From: Trichodelitschia bisporula
Lineage: Eukaryota; Ascomycota; Dothideomycetes; Phaeotrichales; Phaeotrichaceae
Assembly (NCBI GenBank): GCA_010356995.1
Contig: ML996696.1
Location: 374,364-438,363 of the forward strand
Direction: 5' to 3'
DNA: 64,000 nt
Shown: in pieces, positions 32,879 through 42,341 of the stretch
Layout of the letters: every line of letters begins with the position of its first letter
Numbering within the stretch: the first letter of the stretch is position 1
Notes under the pieces: model-generated
What the model was told of the DNA's origin: nothing
Seen by the model: only the letters and a program-made list of their open reading frames with translations
The model's database searches: none
Position numbers and translations under genes: made by a program

Positions 32879-35028
32879 TCAAGACCTGTTGATCTCGGGT
32901 CCAGACGCGGAAGACTGCATGGCCTGCTTCCACCAGTGCTGGCCAGGCTTGCTCTGAGACTGGGCCTTCTTGCCTTTCTTCGGTTCCTCGCCTTTGTCGA
33001 GGCTTCCGTCACTGTCGCGCTGCTGGTTTCCGGAGCTCTTCCTCAAACTGAAAGTTTGCTTGCCACCATCACTCGATGAGCCGTTTTTGCTCTCCTTGCT
33101 GTCGCTACTCTTCTTGCCCTCGCTGCTCTTCTTGCTCTTGAGACTGGACTTGCTCTTCGGACTCGGCTTGCCCTCGGCCCCCTTCTTACCACCCGAACCC
33201 TTCTTCGCCTTGCGACCCGTCAGTCCACCGAACACCTTCTTCTTGCCCGTGCCGGGGCTCGAACCATCCTTTGTCTTCGCTGATGCCTCAGCGTCGGCAC
33301 CAATCGAATCCGGGGATGGAGTACCAGCCGGGGGGGACATATTTACACTGCGGATAACCGTCTCAACGCTAGCCACCGACGAGAGGCTCATATTGCGGCG
33401 GCCAGGAGCCTTCAAGCTGGACTTCAGGATGGGACTGACGTCATGCTCGGGGCTGGAGTCAGGAAGGGGTTGAGCGGTGGCGCGAAGGCTTGACTGTGAG
33501 CTGGCACGACGGGGTGCAGCGAGTGTATTCGGAACCTTGGGACTAGGGATACGGGACTTGGTGGAAGAGGCGGCCCGCAGGAGACTCGGTGAAGAAGGCT
33601 TCATTGCCGACTGGTCGTCACCGTTGACGAAGGAGAAGGAACGGGCGGACTTGCGGTTCGAGGTCGGCTGACGGTCATCAGATGATGAGCCTACGTTACC
33701 GGATGCCATTCTCTCCGATGACAGTTCGCCTCCCTTCGGCTGGGCAGCCTCGACGAAGACATCTTCCGTCAAGCCACCGTACCACTTGAGCTTCGGGTCA
33801 CCGAGACCGCGCCCCTCGGGAGTCGCAAGTAGGTCTCCCTCATTCGGCGATGGGATGTTGATAGTGGTCACCTTGCTAGAAAGGCAGAGTTCAAGCACCA
33901 TCCGAGCTTCCTGAACAGTTATGCCTCGACCTTCGGTCATGAGGCGGGCGACATGGTCGAGTGACCCCTTGGCGTTTTCAAAAACTGCGACCTCATCCAG
34001 AAGGTTACTGGCATTCGTGATTCCACCGCCAGGAATCATGGCCGGTCGCGCAAGCTTCTTGGGAGACACGAAGCCTTCGTTAAGGTCAATCTTGATGGCT
34101 GGGGGAGGTGTCTGGTAACCCATGAGATGCGACTCGCTCATGGCACGCGAGAATGCCGGGCGCCCATCATCTGTACTGGTTAGCAAAGGGCGCCTCGATT
34201 GGAAAACCCGTTTTTACCTTTGTGTTGCTCGGGCTGTTTCGAATCAGGCGCTTTGCGACGGCCTTGCACTGACATTGCTCCAGGCAGAATCTGTCCCGAC
34301 TTGATGATTTCTTCCAGACGACGGACCTCGGCCCTCACCATGGCATCCCCAGTCGCCCAGTTATCATATAGGATCCCGCGCTCGTCCTTGAGGGTCTTGA
34401 TCTCAATTTCAAGCTGCGCAACCTTGGCAACCACAGTCCGATGCTCGTGCATGAGCTCCAGGATGGCGTTGAAGTACGTCGGCGGCATCGGCTTGGTCCA
34501 GTTGCCGGTGATGAACTTGAACAGTGAGTTCATTACCTGTTCAATGTTGACGTGCGGGATTTCCTTCGGCGGCTCGACAATATCGGGAATTGTGCAGTCA
34601 TTGAAGGGTTCCCGAAGACTGCTGTTGTTGCTCGATATCTGTCCGAGGTTGAGGTAACTGCTGGCGCGTGACATGACGGTGCGACGCCTGGACTTGGTAT
34701 CGACGGCTAGCAATGTCGGCGTCGGCGTGTTTCTGAAACTGGGCGACATGGTTGCGAGTGCTTCAGTAATGTCAGTATCCGATAGATTCTCGCTTGCGAG
34801 TACAGAGCGGCCGAGCTCGGTGTTGTCGCGACATTTCTCCTTGGCTCTGCCCTGCGGAGTGCCCTTCGGAGTGCCGCAAGTCACACCCTGAGGCGTGCGC
34901 TGAGGAGTGCGCTGCAGAGCTCGCTGACTAGTATGATACGGCGTGCGCGGCCGTCCACGAGGTGTCGTGTCAGACGGCGACAGAGAGCTGGGACGCTGCT
35001 GGCCGCCGCGGAGTAGAGACTCCGCCAT
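32879..35028 (-). CDS. Unknown conserved-looking protein, coiled coil with Lys/Ser-rich tail (700 residues)
   Basis: Two exons, 35028-34218 and 34170-32879, joined as EQHK|DDGRPAFSRAMS. I do not recognise the family. Residues 1-70 are Arg/Thr/Pro-rich with short repeated motifs (RTPQRTPQG, GTPKGTPQG). Residues about 170-260 look globular/helical: IEQVMNSLFKFITGNW, PPTYFNAILELMHEHR and a coiled coil with KVAQLEIEIKTLKDERG. A second ordered patch near 300-350 reads GSLDHVARLMTEGRGITVQEARMV in part. The last 250 residues are disordered, rich in Ser/Lys/Gly, with phosphorylation-prone SP sites. No signal peptide or membrane span. A nuclear or cytoskeletal scaffold is possible, but this is guesswork. 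The start at 35028 (MAESLLRGGQQ) is preferred over an in-frame ATG at 35220, whose extension is unstructured. Confidence 0.75.
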
Positions 35029-35973
35029 TACGAAATGGAGACCTATTAAGAGAGTGGCTTTGTTGGCATACAGACTGGCCGATGTAGCATACCGAGATTT
35101 GGAAACCGAGTAACGTTGTGGGTGTTTCTGGACGAGGGACTGTGGAATGTTTGGGAATGAGTGAAAGGTGAAGATGGTGAGAAAGTGGGAGTGAGGAGCC
35201 GTGGCTTGAGTGGTGTCCATGACTACAGTGCTTGTGTACGTGATTGCTACAGCCGCAGTGTTGTATCGGCAGGCGCGACCATCGCGACTTCCGTTTTGGT
35301 CTAAATGGTGGCCTCAGGCCCCAAGTTTGCCAACTGCTACAACACCTCAAGGCTACAACACTAGCAGCAAACATATTCAAAGGCGTCAAGCTCAGTCGTA
35401 TCGTTCTTCCGAGCCACTACAAGTCGGACGAGACCAGGGGAAATGGCCGCACTAGTCTGGAGTCAAGGAACTGTTGGCAAAAGACCTGTCTGAATTGCTA
35501 TATGCTATATTCCTCAGAACAAAAAGCCATGGATAAGGATTGCTCATCTTCCTGAACACTCACCACCGTCACCACCTCGCCCCCTTGGCCCAACAACGTG
35601 ATCCCAAACAAAAACAATAAGCTGAAAGCTTGGAATGTAAGCCCCTCTTCATGCACCTCAGCTTCATGGGTGACAAGCAGGGTGTTTGGTAATGAGAGGT
35701 TCGTCTATCTCGGCACGTAGAATTATTCCTTCAGCTGCTAGACATTGAAAGGTCGTAGCGCTGTACACACATATGCCTTGTCGATTGGGTTGTCGCTGTG
35801 ATTTCAACTTCACGACATGCAGTCACGGCAGCACAGCTTACTCTTGCTCTGGTTTCGTCGATGATTTTACCTCATCAGCACGAGACTAGCATACACCGCT
35901 CCGAGTGTAACGCACGCCCTTGATGCCAATCCCATGAATGCAGAATCAACTCCGTTGTCGTAAGAGGAAAAAA
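35029..35973. other. Intergenic, no gene supported
   Basis: Upstream region of the preceding minus-strand gene and 3' flank of RPL29. Only short frames without motifs. Confidence 0.5.
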
Positions 35974-36359
35974 TCATGCCGCGTCACGCTTGCCGTCCTT
36001 GACCTCCTTCTGCAAGCAATAGTCAGCACTGGCATAACGGACGGATATTCCCAGGGGTGGACGGACCAGAGCCTTCATCGTGCCGTGCAGAGCATGCCTG
36101 TGGTTCCGGCGGAACTTGGGGTCGGTGCCCTTGAGCGAAGGGTAACGGTTGGTCTTGGGCTTCTTGATACTATGAAGCAAAGGGCGTTAGCTATCCGTTG
36201 TGCCTGCAGGTGAGCCACTGAATGGCCGCTGATGTGTTCGGCGTACCCGTTACGGTGAGCCTTCTTGCTCTGGTTGTGCTGGGACGAGTTCTTAGACTCT
36301 AAATTCGTTCATTAGCATCGCACAATCGATTTGTGTTCCTGGAAAAACATACTGGCCAT
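35974..36359 (-). CDS. rpl29: 60S ribosomal protein L29 (eL29)
   Basis: Small basic protein of the large ribosomal subunit. Four exons, too short to show as one frame: 36359-36353 (7 bases), 36298-36247, 36169-36067 and 36009-35974, giving 65 residues, the usual length. Spliced sequence begins MAKSKNSSQHNQSKKAHRNG, continues IKKPKTNRYPSLKGTDPKF and RRNHRHALHGTMKAL, and ends KEVKDGKRDAA. The first exon holds only ATG GCC A, a common layout for fungal ribosomal protein genes with intron-borne regulation. Confidence 0.96.
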
Positions 36360-36810
36360 TGCGACTGTCTTGGTCCGTCGAAGTTGGATGGAGTGGCTTG
36401 ATGAACTGTCGTGGGAACAAAATCCAAAGTGCGCGCGGGAGGTTCGCTGCGGTCTGTGCGCTAAACCGTATTCGCTGCTAGCGGGCCAAGACTCCAAACC
36501 GAAGCGGTGCCTAGCAACCGGAATATCGTTCTTCCGTTCCGAAATATTTCATCGATGGCGTGCCAAAGAGTGCTGTTTACACGTAGATGTCCTTACTTAC
36601 ATAGTGTCGCATTCACAAGCATGTGGTTTATGAGTACTCATTGATTCCGTATACCACTGTGACCTAGCCCTCTAACTTCACGATATGCAACCTCCCCTAA
36701 CAAGTACAGGACCACTATCCCGCTAACTCAACCTATGTTCAGTTGTACAAATTGCCAATACGACCTGCAACATGCCAAATGCTCGCTATCCACTTGTTCG
36801 AGAAAGAAAC
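36360..36810. promoter_or_regulatory. Promoter side of RPL29 and 3' flank of the GGAP-repeat gene
   Basis: No coding feature is recognised. RPL29 must be driven from here. Confidence 0.4.
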
Positions 36811-38998
36811 CTACCAGAAAAACGAAAAGATGATCGCTAAAAGAGCGGGCAGTCCGTAGACCACCCGATTGGCCGCGCCCGTGAACTGCGGCAAGACAGC
36901 AGTCGTGAGATTTCCGGGCTGGAAGCTGGTACCGTTGGCCATGACACCCGGCAGACCAGTAGCGGAAGGAACTCCGGTACCGGATGGGATGGTCGGCGGT
37001 GGCACCCAATTTGTAATGACCGCTGTACCACCAGGACATTCAGTGCAAATCACCGTCATCAGGTTCATGGTGAAATTGGTGCTGCTCGGGTTCACGATGG
37101 TCATGGTGGAATTGAGCCTCGACGTGATGGTTGGGAACGGAAGAGACGTGAGTGTTGCGGGGTCAATACTGGAGATGGTGCCATTGACGAGGAAGCTGCC
37201 AGTAGAAGGCGGAGACCCTGCTGCCGCCCCGCCAAAACCTGTCACCGCTCCAGTACCCGATGATGTAGTCGAAGCCGACCCTGGGAATGACGTTGAGAAA
37301 CCCGACCCTGAGGCGAAGGATCCCAAAGCTGACGACACGGTTGGAAACTGGGTCGAGAAAGCAGTCGAAAATGCCGCCGAAGAAGCCACTCCTGCTGAAG
37401 ATGCCGCACTTGTCGTAGCCCCGGGATCAAAAACGGACTCCACCGAGTTCAGAGCCTGCGTGAAGCTGCTGGCTGCCACGGAGAAGACGCTGAAGGCGGA
37501 TGCGACCGTTCCTCCGGTGGACATGAAGTTCGTGGCGGAGGCATTGCCGGCCGTAGCGTTGGTGGGTGTAAAGACGGTGGAAAACCCGCTTGAGGCAGCG
37601 CTAGCTGCTGCACCCGATGCGGCTCCAGCGATGGCGGAGGATATAGCCGCACCTGTAGCTCCACTGATGGTCAACGTTGTATTAGGGTCTTCAATCACTG
37701 TCATTGAAGCTCCGGTTGGAACTCCGCCGACGAGAATACTTGATACAGCACCCGGGGCCCCACCAGCCATGATTATCGAAGCGCTGGCGGGAGCTCCACC
37801 AACTAGGATTGTCGAAGCGACACCCGGGGCACCACCAACTATGATAGTCGAAGCGGCACCTGGGGCACCACCAACTATGATTGTCGAAGCGGCACCTGGT
37901 GCACCACCAAAAACGATGGTCGAAACTACGCCCGGAGATCCCCCAGAGATGATTGTTGAAACGGCGGCTGGGCCTCCACCAGAGATGATGCTTGAAGGCA
38001 CTGCTGAAGGTCCCGCAAAGACGATAGTTGATGTGACACCTGGAGCTCCGCCCATAAGAATTGTCGAAGCACCTCCTGGAGCCCCACCGGAGATGATGGT
38101 TGAGATTACGCCTGGAGCCAAACCAGAAATGACGGTCGACGCTGCCCCCGACGCTGCACCAGGGACTGCTCCAGAAATCACGGTTGAAGCCCCTACGCCG
38201 ATGCCGGAGACCGCACCTGAAGATTCAAGAGGGACCTCGAGTGTCTCGAACGACGTCAAAGCGTTGGTGATGACCCGGAAGGACCTGGTCGCAAAGGTGC
38301 TGGTGAAGCCCGAGACGCCAATGGGGCTTGCGGCAGGACCGAAAGCAGACTCGACAGTGGTTATGGCAGGAATAAAGGAGCTGGCTGCGACGGAGAAGAC
38401 GCTGAACGCCGAGAAACGTGGATCTTGGTTAGCGGCAATCTCAGACGAGGCCCCAGCAACAGTTCCAGTGCTTCCAAAGGAGAATGTGCCGATGCTTCCG
38501 AAAGTGGATGTGAAAGCGTCAATACGGGCTATCGACAGCACTGACGGGGCTACGGTGTTGGTCGGCAGCGAGGAAGTGGTGGGCCAAGTCGTTGTGGTCG
38601 TCGAGTAGGGGTCCGTCGTCGTCGCAGTCCGTGAGGATGAGAGCACACTGCTCGTGACCTCCGCCAGATGGGATGAGGTGAGAGTGAGTGGGCAGACGGT
38701 TGTCGAGACAGCCGTCGTGGCAGTGACAACAGCAATCCCATCACTGCGGACGGGGCAGTCTGTGACCCAAGGTGGACACCCGAGGACAGTCACCTCCTGT
38801 GTTTCGACCTGGGTGGAGGTGGAGATGGCTGGGATGACATCGACGACGACAACAGTGGACGTCGTCATGACAGACGTTCGGACGATGACTGCGATTGGAG
38901 TGTCAGCAAAGAGCGGATCACAGCGGAGCGAACACACCTTGAGCGCGGCTCAGTCCCGTCCCAGCCAGCGCCAGCAGGGCAAGATTGACGCCGTGCAT
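36811..38998 (-). CDS. Secreted GPI-anchored-type Ser/Ala/Gly/Thr-rich repeat protein, 712 residues
   Basis: Two exons, 38998-38938 and 38888-36811. Exon 1 encodes a signal peptide (MHGVNLALLALAGTGLSRAQ). The mature part begins with a Thr/Ser/Val region holding a CPPWVTDCP pair of cysteines, then a serine/threonine-rich spacer. About 11 tandem 12-residue units such as GGAPGAASTIIV follow at roughly 38120-37700. They are flanked on both sides by related segments containing SAFSVFSVAASSF. Several N-glycosylation sites (NSTM, NFTM, NGTS, NLTT) lie in the C-terminal part. The end, VVYGLPALLAIIFSFFW after a small-residue stretch, is a typical GPI-attachment signal. A cell-wall or plasma-membrane surface role is likely; no enzyme domain is visible. 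The plus strand is open for 579 codons antisense to it, a composition shadow. Confidence 0.87.
37700..38120 (-). repeat. 36-base coding repeat array, about 11 units
   Basis: Units encode GGAPGxxSTIxx. Neighbouring units near 37800-37930 are almost identical in DNA, so copy number is probably variable. Confidence 0.85.
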
Positions 38999-39710
38999 GA
39001 CGACTTGGATACAAGGATAACGAAAGAGCTGGAAGGAAGATGAACGAAACAACTGTCAGCAACTGAGCAGGTGGTCCAAAAGTCCAAAGTCGAAACTTAG
39101 AGAAGCCGAGTTGAAGTTGTTTGTGTGGTGGGAGAGAGTCGAGTGCTCTCGATATTATAGCACGGGAAGCCATCGATCGGCCACTCGCGATCGAGCCATC
39201 GGACCCAAGATTGCAACTCGCACTCACCAGATTGGAGGGTGTTGACCCAGGCGTATAGGAAAGAGTAGGGGTGGATCTGCTCCTGACAAATGGACTCTCC
39301 TGTCCAAGCTGGAAGTAGCAGCCTTCCTGCCAGCTCAACGTACCTCGTACTCTCCTCAATATACCGTCCGCCATTGCGACATCCATTGATAAGCACGGAC
39401 TATATTTACGCCGCCTCGAACCGGCGACTCGCCATTGTCCCGCTTGGACATAGTGCCTTCCTATAATCGACAATGGCTGTATATTCCTGCTCTCCCTTCA
39501 CGTAACCTGCCTGCCAGCGTTGGTGACAATGGAGGTGCACTGCACATTGTTTGCTCTGGCAATGTGAGCCATCAATGGGGTATATAACCGGACACTTCCA
39601 CAGCATCCACTCCATCCCTAACACAAGCATCTCCACCGCGACCTGCATCTTCACCAGTTTCGCCAACTCAACACCATTTACCTTCCAGCATCACTTTTCC
39701 AACATCCAAA
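38999..39710. promoter_or_regulatory. Shared promoter of two divergent surface-protein genes
   Basis: 712 bases between the start codons of two secreted, GPI-type genes. TATATAA at 39581-39587 serves the plus-strand gene (about 125 bases before its ATG). A TATAATAT on the minus strand near 39151-39158 could serve the other, about 155 bases before its ATG. Confidence 0.6.
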
Positions 39711-40515
39711 ATGCGTGTCCCTTCTGTTGCTGGCTTCGGCCTGGTGGTCTTCGCTGCCAGTAAGTCATCTTTATTTCCCTTTTGTCCCTCGCTGACCATC
39801 ACAGTCACCGGCATCACGGCGTCGAACGTCAAGGTTGACAAGCGCTGGGACACCGTCACAGGTAACTCCCACACCCGCTGCACCAAGTCCCTGCTAACTC
39901 CACAGTCGCCACGACGGTGACATACATTCCCGCCAATTGTCTCCCGCAGCTCCCGACCATTACCGCAGCCCCCCCTCCAGCAACCAGCGGCCTCACCCTG
40001 CTGCTCCCCCTGGCTAGCACTGCCAACCCCGGTGCCATTGGCATCCCCCCCCAGGTCACTAGGTAAGTCCCGCACCGCATCTTTTTCTTTCTTTCGTGCG
40101 AGTGACGGTCAGCTCTGCTGCGTGGGTGGCTCCGGTCAACTCATGGCTTCCGCCGCCCGCCTCCGTAGCCCCGCCCGCCGTCGTGGTCCCGCCCCAGGCT
40201 TCAGTCGTCCCCGCTGGCCCCGTCACCTCAGCTGTCAAGTCGGTGGTGAGCACGGTCGTCGCTCCGCTGGCTACATTCAAGGCGTCTCCGACCTCGCCCA
40301 AGGCGTCCCCGTCCCCGTCCAAGGCGCCTCCGGCCTCGTCCAAGCCGCCCCCGTCCTCGTCCGTCAAGCCTCCCGTCACCAAAGCCGACTCCCCCGAGTC
40401 TTCGCCCACTGCCAGTCTGCCGCCAATCGTGACCGGCAACGCGCTGCGCAACTTCGAGTCCGCGAACATGGGGCTCGGACTGGCTGTCGCGGTGTTGGTC
40501 GCTGTGCTGGCGTAG
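39711..40515 (+). CDS. Small secreted, probably GPI-anchored Pro/Ser-rich protein, 221 residues
   Basis: Four exons: 39711-39759, 39805-39861, 39906-40062 and 40113-40515. The signal peptide (MRVPSVAGFGLVVFAA) is followed by a dibasic VDKRW site suggesting Kex2 processing. A Thr/Pro/Leu-rich middle (TVTYIPANCLPQLPTI) precedes a Pro/Ser/Lys segment with repeated KASP and KAPP motifs (about residues 145-180). The C-terminus NMGLGLAVAVLVAVLA preceded by small residues fits a GPI-attachment signal. The domain is not recognised; it is likely a structural wall protein or small surface glycoprotein. Its divergence from the GGAP-repeat gene suggests co-expression. Confidence 0.82.
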
Positions 40516-40648
40516 ATGAGGGCGAGGCGGATGGGTTGGATTGAACCGGCGTTTTGGGTGCCGATCGTTGCCATTTTCTTGCTATTCCTGTCGTTGTATC
40601 ACTTGGGTGTAGTTCTGCGTAATAACGTTGTGTTTTAGTGCTGCTGAG

Positions 40649-41224
40649 ATGAAGGTTTCTCCGGTGATCAAGGCCCAGTACCTGCCAAAAGCCAAGCGCG
40701 CTTTCACCACGATGAAGCAAGTTAAGGCCACCGCCACTGCCGCATCGCCTGCGCCTACCTCCTCCGTCGACCGCCAGCTGCAGGTGCGTTCCAGCGAAGA
40801 ACACATGCGTGATCTTCAGGTGCAAGAGCAACCCGCCGTCGATTCTCAGATGCAAGATCAACTTACCATCGACGCTCCGGCGCAAGAGCAACCCTTCATC
40901 GATTCTCCCGCCTCCGTGTGGCATGAATTCTTCATCTTGTTTGCCTTGGGCACAGGTATAGGCACTGGCATGGCACTCGTCTATGTCACCTTCAAGGTGT
41001 TGGAAGCCAGCTGGGAATGGTCGGACCTGGAGAACTCAATATCGCGCCTTTGGGCCGAATGGGATGAAGTTCGGTATGAAGAAGTCGACCACCTAGTTCC
41101 ATATGTTGGGGCTTTTCAGCATCCTCGACATATCACCGACGCTTGGTGGGGTAGGGACATTGGTTACGTTGGGCATGTTCGACAGCGAGGTTCGATGGGG
41201 AGTAAGGGAGAGTGGGAGGTTTAG
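40649..41224 (+). CDS. Hypothetical single-pass membrane protein, 191 residues
   Basis: An unspliced frame from ATG 40649 (MKVSPVIKAQYLPKAKRAF). The N-terminal half is basic, then holds three related copies of a Gln-rich motif (VQEQPAVDSQMQDQ, LTIDAPAQEQPFIDSP). One strong transmembrane segment (FFILFALGTGIGTGMALVYV) with GxGxG small-residue packing is followed by an acidic and aromatic tail (SASWEWSDLEN-like, WAEWDEVRYEEVDH). The basic N-terminus and single span would fit a mitochondrial or endomembrane protein; not decided. Family not recognised. It lies about 130 bases downstream of the preceding stop codon. Confidence 0.6.
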   Translation: MKVSPVIKAQYLPKAKRAFTTMKQVKATATAASPAPTSSVDRQLQVRSSEEHMRDLQVQEQPAVDSQMQDQLTIDAPAQEQPFIDSPASVWHEFFILFALGTGIGTGMALVYVTFKVLEASWEWSDLENSISRLWAEWDEVRYEEVDHLVPYVGAFQHPRHITDAWWGRDIGYVGHVRQRGSMGSKGEWEV

Positions 41225-41548
41225 ATTTGCTTATTTACGTTGGCGATACATGCGGCTGGAGGTTTGGTCATAGCTGAGATCTGTTCACTGGACCTCTTAA
41301 CATATGACTGAACTTTGTATGTCCCTTCGGACAATCAGATAGCAATGGGCATGCTGGAATGAGTTATTTCTCGACGTCAATCTGGATGTTGTGTCATCGT
41401 GGAATGGAAAGAAGCCGCAAGTCATCATCCCAATCAATGCTTAGAGCCTGAAGGCACTGGATTCACTAGATACAGAGCTGCTTGACCATGCTTGAACACA
41501 ATCAACAGACCTGTCCCAAACCCAATACCTGTACACGCCCAAAGTGAC
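41225..41548. other. Intergenic, convergent 3' ends
   Basis: Nothing recognised between the membrane-protein gene and the RPS20 stop codon. A short minus frame at 41434-41628 partly overlaps the last RPS20 exon in another frame and is a shadow. Confidence 0.5.
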
Positions 41549-41994
41549 TTAAGCCGCGATGGTGACCTCAACCTCAACACCGGCCTCGATGTTGATGATG
41601 ATGGCCTTGACCAGCTCAGTCGGAGCATTGAGGCTACTCAGATCAGCACCGTTCCATCAAAACAATGTCGGCGCAACTCACTCGATGAGGCGCTTGTGGA
41701 CGCGCATCTCAAAGGTGTCCCACGTCTTGGAACCCTCACCGCAAGGCGTCTTGCGGGTCGTGACCTTGAGGATCTTGGTAGGCAGTCGGACGGGGCCCTT
41801 GACGCGCAGCTCCTTGCCCTTGGCGCGGTCGATCAGCTCAGTGCAGACCTTCTCGAGGGACTTGACATTGCGAGAGGTGAGCGTGATGCGGATCTTGTGG
41901 GTGCGCTGTGTGGACGTTAGCGGCTTCGAGGGACTGCATTGAGTTGACTAACCGGGCCCTCGCCGAAATCCTTCTCTCCCTTTTGGTAAGACAT
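41549..41994 (-). CDS. rps20: 40S ribosomal protein S20 (uS10)
   Basis: Three exons: 41994-41953, 41905-41682 and 41633-41549, giving 116 residues. Spliced protein reads [14 protein letters not shown], then [75 protein letters not shown] and ends VEVEVTIAA, the standard uS10 sequence. The second intron is resolved to TAG|CCTC rather than GAG|TAG because this gives LIDLNAP, the family spacing. It acts in the small-subunit head. Head-to-head with the CUE3 gene. Confidence 0.97.
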
Positions 41995-42341
41995 TTTGAT
42001 GATTATCCGATCGCGACGCGAGATTCAGTAACGTGACGATTGGAGTGAGCTGTTGCTTGAGGAGAGAAAAGAAAGGTAAGTGGAGAGGTTGATGTTGGGA
42101 TTTTGGTGTTGATAGACGCATTAACTTTTCGCCGAGTGTGGGATGGGAAATCTTGGCGATGGCCTGGATGCCTGGTTTATCGCTGTGATTGCCTTATTCG
42201 TATCACCGCGGTCATCCAGTCACTTCCTTTGGGACATCGCCTCACCGGCAAAGTTGTAAAAGCATCACGACCCCTCGATCTTTTCTGTGATACAGCGTTT
42301 CAACTCTTTAGAACACTCTCTTTTGTTATGCCCAACCAAAA
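41995..42341. promoter_or_regulatory. Shared promoter interval of RPS20 and CUE3/ASCC2
   Basis: 347 bases between divergent start codons; no TATA box recognised. Confidence 0.5.

Noticed and set aside
36869-38608. 579-codon plus-strand frame antisense to the GGAP-repeat gene
   Set aside because: Open because of Ala/Gly/Ser/Thr codon bias on the other strand; the minus-strand model has signal peptide, intron and GPI tail.
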